DNA from: Eubacteriales bacterium
GTDB taxonomy: Bacteria; Bacillota; Clostridia; JANYKE01
Direction: 5' to 3'
NCBI GenBank assembly: GCA_025361685.1
Contig: JANYKE010000220.1
Span: 1 to 7,543, forward strand
DNA length: 7,543 nt
Both the position numbers and the translations under genes were made by a program. Below, piece after piece: positions 1-4,752 of this stretch (positions within the stretch are counted from its first letter, which is position 1; every line of letters begins with the position of its first letter). The notes beneath the pieces are model-generated. The model did no database searches. It was not told the origin of the DNA and saw nothing but the letters and a program-made list of their open reading frames with translations.

Positions 1-119
1 CTTTATGTTTTGTTAGAAGTTTGTTATAATGCAATTAATGTTGCACTGAAGGAGGTTTTGCCTTGGCATACTTAATAGGTATTGACGTAGGAACATCAGG
101 AACAAAAACAGTCCTGTTT
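1..119 (+). repeat. Left arm of a perfect 119-bp inverted repeat
   Basis: Every base from 1 to 119 is the reverse complement of 356 to 238 (position x pairs with 357-x). The first mismatch is at 120/237. The arm carries the promoter, RBS, TTG start and first 19 codons of a xylulokinase-like gene. It touches the window edge, so the true repeat may be longer: the base run continuing to the right of 356 is a REP-like repeat that may also lie left of position 1. Such an exact long fold-back suggests a very recent template-switch duplication or an assembly or amplification chimera. Confidence 0.97.
2..30 (+). promoter_or_regulatory. Candidate promoter of the xylulokinase fragment
   Basis: A perfect TATAAT -10 box lies at 25-30. 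With 17-bp spacing the -35 position is 2-7 (TTTATG), which is weak. The box sits 33 bases before the TTG start at 63. The right arm carries an identical copy facing the opposite way (ATTATA at 327-332), so the two promoters would transcribe towards each other across the spacer. Confidence 0.5.
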
Positions 120-344
120 ACAGAGACCGGCGAGGTTTTCGCTTCGCATACAGTTGAATACCCACTTTACCAACCGCAGAATGGCTATGCCGAGCAGGAC
201 CCGGCCGACTGGTGGAACGCCACAGTTACCGGATTGAAAACAGGACTGTTTTTGTTCCTGATGTTCCTACGTCAATACCTATTAAGTATGCCAAGGCAAA
301 ACCTCCTTCAGTGCAACATTAATTGCATTATAACAAACTTCTAA
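63..344 (+). pseudogene. xylB: Xylulokinase N-terminal fragment (FGGY carbohydrate kinase), truncated by an inverted duplication
   Basis: Intact xylulokinase phosphorylates D-xylulose with ATP in the cytoplasm, the last step before the pentose phosphate pathway, and is usually about 490-510 residues. Here the start is TTG at 63, supported by GAAGGAGG at 49-56. Residues 1-59 (to about 237-239) read as a typical family N-terminus. They include the phosphate-1 nucleotide-binding signature GIDVGTSGTK at residues 6-15, then the EYPLYQP and GYAEQDPADWW segments. From base 238 the frame enters the inverted copy of its own beginning and encodes about 34 unrelated residues before a TAA at 342-344. The kinase fold is incomplete, so this product cannot be active. 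Assignment to xylulokinase over other FGGY kinases rests on the EYPLYQP...AEQDP..WW stretch. The break may be real or an assembly artefact. Confidence 0.85.
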
Positions 345-356
345 CAAAACATAAAG
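238..356 (-). repeat. Right arm of the perfect 119-bp inverted repeat
   Basis: This is an exact inverted copy of 1-119, separated from it by a 118-bp spacer (120-237). Read on the minus strand it contains the same -10 box (327-332), RBS and TTG start (292-294). The copied reading frame leaves xylulokinase sequence after 19 residues and stops three codons later. It is therefore the derived copy, and the left arm plus spacer (1-237) is the original colinear gene sequence. The distal end of the arm shares three bases with a REP-like element at 354-377. Confidence 0.97.
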
Positions 357-377
357 TGTAGCAGGGGACGGTTTTCT
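354..377 (+). repeat. REP-like repeat, copy 1
   Basis: A 24-bp sequence containing gtagcaggggacggtt is repeated in inverted orientation at 1001-1024 with one mismatch. Its core recurs at 6785-6808. A gacaaa motif follows both copy 1 (388-393) and inverted copy 2 (995-1000), at different distances. It overlaps the last three bases of the 119-bp inverted repeat. From memory, GGGGACGGTT-core repeats of this kind are scattered through Clostridia-type genomes and are associated with Y1 (REP-associated tyrosine) transposases. No transposase is present here. Confidence 0.75.
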
Positions 378-420
378 TGGTTTGTGACAAATTTTTTATC
401 TCGCAATTTATAAAAAGCTA

Positions 421-480
421 GCGATAAAGTTGGCGATAAAGTTGGCGATAAAATTGGCGATATAATTGGCGATAAACTTT
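421..480 (+). repeat. Five tandem copies of a 12-bp unit (gcgataaagttg)
   Basis: Units lie at 421-432, 433-444, 445-456, 457-468 and 469-480. The first two are identical, the third and fourth carry one and three changes, and the fifth differs in its last four bases. One forward frame reads as GDKV/GDKI tetrapeptides and is bounded by a stop at 411-413 and another shortly after the array. This could be a decayed piece of a protein with GDK-type tail repeats, or an array of protein-binding sites upstream of the small membrane-protein gene. A TATAAT box (485-490) lies directly after the last unit but has no convincing -35 partner. Confidence 0.9.
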
Positions 481-501
481 GCTGTATAATTTAATTATTT
501 C

Positions 502-531
502 TTCACAGAAAGTACACAACTCTGGTATACA
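502..531 (+). promoter_or_regulatory. Candidate promoter for the SHOCT-domain gene
   Basis: TTCACA (502-507, one change from TTGACA) is followed 18 bp later by TATACA (526-531). A TG one base before it at 523-524 gives an extended -10. This places the transcription start near 538, about 33 bases before the ATG at 571. An alternative TATAAT at 485-490 has no good -35 at 16-18 bp. Confidence 0.55.
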
Positions 532-570
532 ATAACAATGTAAGTATTTTGTTATTTGGAGGTGTGCTTT

Positions 571-906
571 ATGATGTACGGTAGATTTTTTAATAATGGC
601 TATGGTGGCAGAGGTGACGTGGTCGGCAGTGCAGGAAATATTATTCCGCATCTGATTGGTGCTTTTGTTTGCTTGTTAGTTTTAACATTAGTAATTGTAT
701 TGATTGTAGTAGCAGTAAGGAAGAGTCGTCACCATATGGGCTGCGGACACATGAGCCATATGGGTCAAATGAATCATATGGGTTATCATGACATGGGCGG
801 CAATAGTTCAGTTGTAGGCGCAATCACAATATTAAATGAGCGCTATGCAAAAGGCGAAATTAATGATGAGGATTATGCAAGAATGAAAGCTGAATTGCAA
901 AAATAA
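571..906 (+). CDS. Small single-pass membrane protein with His/Met-rich linker and C-terminal SHOCT domain
   Basis: The protein has 111 residues. The start is ATG 571, eight bases after GGAGG at 558-562. A TTG at 556 is in frame but overlaps that RBS and was not used; ATG 574 is also possible. Residues 1-23 are Gly/Asn/Arg-rich. Residues 24-49 form one strong hydrophobic helix, followed by basic RKSR, which suggests an N-out, C-in topology. Residues 54-75 are packed with His and Met (HHMGCGHMSHMGQMNHMG plus further H and M) and one Cys, a composition typical of copper/silver or other soft-metal binding. Residues 83-110 match the SHOCT short C-terminal domain (ILNERYAKGEINDEDY), a helical oligomerisation module found at the ends of many bacterial membrane proteins. 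It stands alone with its own promoter and terminator, between two inverted REP-like repeats. The precise function is unknown, and a metal-related role is inference from composition only. Confidence 0.85.
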   Translation: MMYGRFFNNGYGGRGDVVGSAGNIIPHLIGAFVCLLVLTLVIVLIVVAVRKSRHHMGCGHMSHMGQMNHMGYHDMGGNSSVVGAITILNERYAKGEINDEDYARMKAELQK

Positions 907-942
907 ATAATCACCTCTCCTTTTATATGCGGAAAAACCATG

Positions 943-985
943 GAAAAGCGACCAAGATAAAACTTGATCGCTTTTCATTTATTTT
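943..985 (+). terminator. Rho-independent terminator after the SHOCT gene
   Basis: A 14-bp stem (943-956 with 963-976, one C/A mismatch, arms gaaaagcgaccaag and cttgatcgcttttc) closes a 6-base loop. It is followed by the T-rich run atttattttt. It starts 36 bases after the stop codon at 904-906. Confidence 0.85.
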
Positions 986-1000
986 TATATTAAGTTTGTC

Positions 1001-1024
1001 AGAGAACCGTCCCCTGCTACACTT
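1001..1024 (-). repeat. REP-like repeat, copy 2 (inverted relative to copy 1)
   Basis: The reverse complement matches 354-377 at 23 of 24 positions. Together the two copies bracket the tandem repeat, the SHOCT gene and its terminator, like outward ends of a 671-bp block. Its last two bases (1023-1024) form the first two bases of the likely -35 hexamer of the hydrogenase promoter. No direct target-site duplication is evident just outside the pair. Confidence 0.75.
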
Positions 1025-1051
1025 GCATTCACGGTTTATAATTGATATAAT
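1023..1051 (+). promoter_or_regulatory. Extended -10 promoter of the hydrogenase operon
   Basis: TTGCAT at 1023-1028 is separated by 17 bp from a perfect TATAAT at 1046-1051, which is preceded by TGa (1043-1045) as an extended -10. The predicted transcription start is near 1058, leaving an untranslated leader of about 67 bases before ATG 1125. The -35 hexamer begins inside REP copy 2. Confidence 0.7.
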
Positions 1052-1097
1052 TTTATTACACCAATTTGAGCCGGAAATTCATGGGAAATGTTTTTTT

Positions 1098-1113
1098 TTG
1101 TAAAATATTGCAA
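1098..1113 (+). promoter_or_regulatory. Candidate Rex-like operator palindrome
   Basis: TTGTAAAATATTGCAA is an imperfect palindrome, with 12 of 16 positions self-complementary. It has the TTG...CAA ends and AT-rich centre of redox-sensor Rex operators, whose form in Clostridia is close to TTGTTAANNNNTTAACAA. It lies downstream of the predicted transcription start and overlaps the RBS by two bases, so a bound repressor could block transcription or expose or hide the leader. Rex (NADH/NAD+ sensing) control of hydrogenase genes is known in Clostridia, but binding here is inference. Confidence 0.35.
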
Positions 1114-1124
1114 GGAGGACCAAT

Positions 1125-1631
1125 ATGAGCGATAAAATTGCCAAGTGCACCGGCTGTACTCAGAAGGATGAGAAGAAGTACGGCGAAATTGCAGACATCA
1201 TCGATCTGTATAAGGACAAAGAAGGAAGCCTTATTCAGATTCTTCATCTTGCTCAGGAGGTTTACGGATATTTGCCACTTGATGTACAGAAATTCATCGC
1301 AAGTTCCTTGCAGATACCCCTATCGGAAGTATCGGGCGTTATAACCTTCTATTCATTTTTCTCCACAACTCCGCGCGGTGAGCATACTATTAGAGTTTGC
1401 CTTGGGACTGCATGCTATGTGCGTGGCGGCAAAAAACTAGTTGAGCGCCTTCAGGATATTTTAGGAATTCAGATTGGCGAAACCACCGAGGATGCCAAAT
1501 TCACCTTTGAAATCGCCCGCTGCATTGGCGCATGCGGACTTGCGCCGGCAATGATGATTGACAAGGTTGTTTACAAGCAGGTTAATGTTAACAAGTTAGA
1601 ATCTATTATTTCCAAATACTATGAAAGTTGA
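1125..1631 (+). CDS. hydC: HydC-like / NuoE-type [2Fe-2S] subunit of multimeric [FeFe] hydrogenase
   Basis: This 168-residue cytoplasmic protein belongs to the 24-kDa NADH dehydrogenase (NuoE, HydC, HndA) family. It passes electrons between the flavin subunit and other clusters. The start is ATG 1125, six bases after AAGGAGG at 1112-1118. The helical N-terminal half (about 17-80) contains the family block LIQILHLAQEVYGYLP and EVSGVITFYSFF. The thioredoxin-like half (88-168) carries the [2Fe-2S] ligands C92, C97 (CLGTAC), C133 and C137 (CIGAC). The length is normal for the family. An extra CxxC pair (C8, C11) sits in the N-terminal tail. It is first in the operon, and the next gene begins 12 bases after its stop. 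This order (NuoE-type, NuoF-type, HydA) is that of trimeric bifurcating hydrogenases such as that of Thermotoga maritima. It could in principle be called hndA or nuoE; the neighbouring hydA decides for hydrogenase. Confidence 0.92.
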   Translation: MSDKIAKCTGCTQKDEKKYGEIADIIDLYKDKEGSLIQILHLAQEVYGYLPLDVQKFIASSLQIPLSEVSGVITFYSFFSTTPRGEHTIRVCLGTACYVRGGKKLVERLQDILGIQIGETTEDAKFTFEIARCIGACGLAPAMMIDKVVYKQVNVNKLESIISKYYES

Positions 1632-1632
1632 T

Positions 1633-1638
1633 AGGTGA
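1633..1638 (+). promoter_or_regulatory. Ribosome binding site deciding the start of the NuoF-GltD gene
   Basis: AGGTGA matches the distal part of the anti-SD complement AGGAGGTGA. It lies one base after the upstream stop codon and five bases before ATG 1644. The alternative in-frame GTG at 1635 falls inside this site, which argues against it. Confidence 0.65.
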
Positions 1639-1643
1639 CAAAT

Positions 1644-4600
1644 ATGGGCAACGAAATGATTAAGAACATTTCAGATCTCAAAAAGATAAAGACCGATTAT
1701 AACGAGGCGCTTGCCAAATACAAATATCAGATTTTGGTGTGCAGCGGCGGTGGCTGTATTTCATCAAATTGCGGCGATGTTAAGAATGCCATCGTTGATG
1801 AGCTAAATAGGAAGAATCTTAATGATGATGTTATCGTATTTGAAACCGGCTGCATGGGCACATGCGCTGTGGGTCCGGTTATACTTATATTGCCGGAGCG
1901 GGTATTTTATACAGAATTGACGCCGGACATCGCGCGCAAAATTATTAAGAGCCACATTGTGAATGGTGAGATTCTGGTCGAGCACACATTTTATGATTAT
2001 TCGCTGCATACCAATGTGCCGGTGATTGATGATATCGATTTCTTCAAGGAGCAGGTTAAGATTGCTTTGAGAAATTGCGGGGCTATGGAGTATGACAGTC
2101 TTGATGCCTATATCGCGCGCGATGGATACTTTGCTGCGGCTGAGGCCTTGACTAAGAAGAGCAGCAAGGATGTAATCGAAGAGGTCAAGAAGTCCGGAAT
2201 AAAGGGTCGAGGCGGCGCCGGGTTTTCCACAGCGGTTAAGTGGGAGGCCGGACTAAACGCAGTCAGCGATAATAAATATATTGTATGTAATGCTGATGAA
2301 GGCGATCCCGGCGCGTTTATGGACAGAAGTATTATCGAAGGTGATCCGCATTCGGTAATTGAAGGAATGATTATTGGCGGTTTTGCTATTGATTCTAAAA
2401 TGGGTTATGTCTATATTAGGGCTGAATATCCGATTGCTGTTGAGCGACTTACGGCCGCAATTGAAGAAGCTTATAAGCGCGGCATTTTGGGTCAAAACAT
2501 TTTAGGAAGTAAGTTTAGTTTTGATTTAGAAGTTCGAATCGGTGCAGGAGCTTTTGTTTGCGGCGAAGAAACCGCACTGCTTTCATCAATTGAAGGCCTC
2601 AGGGGCGAGCCAAGGCAGAAGCCGCCATTTCCATTCCAAAAAGGTTTGTTCGGCGAGCCTACCATTATTAATAATGTAGAAACCTTTGTTGCCATCCCGG
2701 CCATTCTTCAACATGGCGGCGAATGGTACGCGCAATACGGCACTGCCACAAGCAAAGGAACAAAAGTTTTTGCCCTTGCCGGAGACGTTGTCAACACAGG
2801 AATTATTGAAGTGCCGATTGGCAAACCTTTTGGCGACATAATGTTTAAAATCGGTGGCGGCATGCAGGACAAAAAGAAATTTAAAGCCGCTCAAATCGGC
2901 GGCCCGTCAGGTGGCTGCATTACGCAAGATAATCTCAATGTTGCAACTGATTATGAATCAATAAAAGCTCTCGGTGCAATAATGGGTTCCGGCGGCTTAA
3001 TCGCTATGAATGAGGATACATGCATGGTAGACACCGCACGATTTTTCATGGACTTCATCCAAGACGAGTCCTGCGGAATGTGCACTGCCTGCCGAGTTGG
3101 GACAAAGCGCATGCTTGAAGTTCTCGAGCGCATCACCCGTGGCGAAGGTCAAGTTGGCGATATCGAACTTCTCGAAGAACTCGGCGAAACCATTCAAGAA
3201 ACTGCGATGTGCGGTTTGGGTCAATCTGCGCCAAATCCTGTATTAAGCACGATTCGATTTTTCCGTGAAGAGTACGAAGAACATATTAAAAACAAATTTT
3301 GCCGTGCCGGCGTTTGCTCCGACTTATTTATTTCTCCTTGTGAAAATGCCTGCCCTGCCAATGTAAATGTTCCGGGTTATCTTGCGCTTGTTGCAGCAGG
3401 TCGTTTCATCGATGCATACGATTTGATCAAGCAGGAAAATCCTTTCCCTGCAGTTTGCGGGCGTATTTGCACACATCCATGCGAGCTCAAGTGTCGTCGT
3501 GCTTCAACCGATGAGGCCGTAGCTATTTGCGATTTGAAGAGATTCGTTGCAGACTATGCACATAAACATGAAAAGCTTCAGCCCAATGCTACTGCATTTC
3601 CAAAAAATGGCAAGAGTGTTGCAATTATAGGCGCGGGTGCATCCGGTCTCACGTGCGGATACTATCTGGCTCGAATTGGCTATACCGTTGATATCTACGA
3701 AGCACAGCCTGTTGCGGGCGGCGTCTTGGCATTTGGAATTCCTGAGTACAGACTTCCTAAAAAAATTCTTGACCATGAAATTCAGCTTATTTCAGAGGTC
3801 GGCGTAAACATAAATCTTAACGCCGATATCAGCAAGGATGCTAATTTTAAAAACTTAAGACTGCTTTATGATTCTGTCTATATCGCGACCGGAACCCAAT
3901 TCCCTCAGAAGGTAAATATCCCGGGCGAAGATTTGCCGGGCGTGCTGCCTGGAATCGATTTCCTTAAGGATGTAAATCTGCACCATGAGGTAACTCTTGG
4001 CAGTACTGTTGCAGTCATCGGCGGAGGCAATACAGCTATTGATTCTGCGCGAACAGCTCTAAGATGCGGTGCTCATAAAGTAATTATTCTCTACAGAAGA
4101 ACTGTTGATTCTATGCCTGCATATGAGCCTGAAATTCATGAGGCCATTGAAGAAGGAATCGAGATCATGGAGCTTGTTGCACCTGTCAATTTCATCGAAG
4201 GCAAGCACGGACGCATTGAAAAAGTTGAGTGTGTCAAAATGATGCTTGGCGAATTTGATGGCTCGGGCAGAAGGAAATCCGTGCCGGTTGAGGGATCAAA
4301 TTTCTTTATCGATGTGGATGCAGTGATACCGGCAGTCAGCCAGTATTCCGATCTTCCATTTGTCAGCACTGACGAAATCGAAATAACTTCATGGGGTACT
4401 TTTGTTGTTAATAATGAAACAATGATGACAACGATGAAGGGAGTATTTGCGGGCGGCGATGTTGCAAGAGGACCTGATACCGTTATCAGTGCAATTGCCG
4501 ATGGCAAGAAGGCTGCGATTTCAATTGATTTGTATCTCGGCGGCAAGGGCAAGTTGAACAAAGGCAAGCCTATCGACATTCCTGACAAATTTGAGGATGA

Positions 4601-4745
4601 CGAAATTGAAGCTCTCAAACGTTTCCCACTTGAGATGCTTTCGCCTGAAAAACGTAAGAATTCTTTTGACGAAGTTGTTTTAGGATATCATAAATTAAAT
4701 GCAATGGCTGAGGCAATGCGTTGTCTACACTGTGATAGGAGGTAA
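1644..4745 (+). CDS. hydB: HydB-like NuoF subunit fused to a GltD/NfnB-type FAD/NAD(P) module
   Basis: The protein has 1033 residues from ATG 1644. Visible domains in order: residues 29-115, a thioredoxin-like [2Fe-2S] domain (C33, C38, C70, C74); residues 140-545, the NuoF 51-kDa module with FMN/NADH motifs GRGGAGF (188-194) and ADEGDPGAFMDR (217-228) and the N3-type [4Fe-4S] ligands C477, C480, C483 and C523. Residues 550-640 form a GltD-type Fe-S region with C553, C558, C566, C570, C605, C609, C613 and C617. Residues 655-960 form an FAD/pyridine-nucleotide oxidoreductase with GAGASG (663-668, FAD), GGGNTAID (793-800) plus basic YRRT (817-820), an NADPH-like signature, and the FAD-closing AGGDVARGPDT (936-946). 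The tail ends in RCLHCDRR. Canonical HydB is near 600 residues and ends in a 2x[4Fe-4S] ferredoxin domain, which is absent here. The likely role is the cytoplasmic diaphorase core passing electrons between NADH, a second nucleotide (probably NADPH) and HydA. The separate-subunit analogue is the Sporomusa-type Nfn (Stn) complex. The fusion reads through without a frameshift. Confidence 0.92.
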   Translation: MGNEMIKNISDLKKIKTDYNEALAKYKYQILVCSGGGCISSNCGDVKNAIVDELNRKNLNDDVIVFETGCMGTCAVGPVILILPERVFYTELTPDIARKIIKSHIVNGEILVEHTFYDYSLHTNVPVIDDIDFFKEQVKIALRNCGAMEYDSLDAYIARDGYFAAAEALTKKSSKDVIEEVKKSGIKGRGGAGFSTAVKWEAGLNAVSDNKYIVCNADEGDPGAFMDRSIIEGDPHSVIEGMIIGGFAIDSKMGYVYIRAEYPIAVERLTAAIEEAYKRGILGQNILGSKFSFDLEVRIGAGAFVCGEETALLSSIEGLRGEPRQKPPFPFQKGLFGEPTIINNVETFVAIPAILQHGGEWYAQYGTATSKGTKVFALAGDVVNTGIIEVPIGKPFGDIMFKIGGGMQDKKKFKAAQIGGPSGGCITQDNLNVATDYESIKALGAIMGSGGLIAMNEDTCMVDTARFFMDFIQDESCGMCTACRVGTKRMLEVLERITRGEGQVGDIELLEELGETIQETAMCGLGQSAPNPVLSTIRFFREEYEEHIKNKFCRAGVCSDLFISPCENACPANVNVPGYLALVAAGRFIDAYDLIKQENPFPAVCGRICTHPCELKCRRASTDEAVAICDLKRFVADYAHKHEKLQPNATAFPKNGKSVAIIGAGASGLTCGYYLARIGYTVDIYEAQPVAGGVLAFGIPEYRLPKKILDHEIQLISEVGVNINLNADISKDANFKNLRLLYDSVYIATGTQFPQKVNIPGEDLPGVLPGIDFLKDVNLHHEVTLGSTVAVIGGGNTAIDSARTALRCGAHKVIILYRRTVDSMPAYEPEIHEAIEEGIEIMELVAPVNFIEGKHGRIEKVECVKMMLGEFDGSGRRKSVPVEGSNFFIDVDAVIPAVSQYSDLPFVSTDEIEITSWGTFVVNNETMMTTMKGVFAGGDVARGPDTVISAIADGKKAAISIDLYLGGKGKLNKGKPIDIPDKFEDDEIEALKRFPLEMLSPEKRKNSFDEVVLGYHKLNAMAEAMRCLHCDRR
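4737..4743 (+). promoter_or_regulatory. Ribosome binding site of hydA inside the end of the previous gene
   Basis: AGGAGGT covers the last codons and the first base of the stop of the NuoF-GltD gene, nine bases before ATG 4753. The upstream Arg-Arg-stop ending is written by this site, so translation of the two genes is probably coupled. Confidence 0.8.
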
Positions 4746-4752
4746 GTGAATA

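Noticed and set aside
1..356. Phase-variable invertible promoter
   Set aside because: The promoter and start lie in both arms, and flipping the spacer only mirrors the same broken gene, so no on/off switch results. No invertase is seen.
421..480. CRISPR-like array
   Set aside because: The units are 12 bp and directly abutting with no spacers, and no cas gene is near.
556..570. TTG start at 556 for the SHOCT gene
   Set aside because: The codon overlaps the GGAGG of the RBS for ATG 571.
418..651. Minus-strand frame of 77 codons ending in YRQL/YRQF repeats
   Set aside because: The periodicity is just the 12-bp tandem repeat read backwards. The frame overlaps the SHOCT gene start and has no family resemblance.
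1063..1099. Hairpin plus nine-T run in the hydrogenase leader as an attenuator
   Set aside because: The only stem (aattt/aaatt) is five AT pairs with a 7-base loop, and it is separated from the T run by 11 bases. It is too weak to terminate.
1635..1643. GTG start at 1635 for the NuoF-GltD gene
   Set aside because: It lies within the AGGTGA that serves ATG 1644, and no better RBS precedes it.
4136..4618. 160-codon minus-strand frame opposite the GltD module
   Set aside because: Shadow of a clearly coding plus-strand gene, with low-complexity Ser/Ile/Pro composition and no motif.
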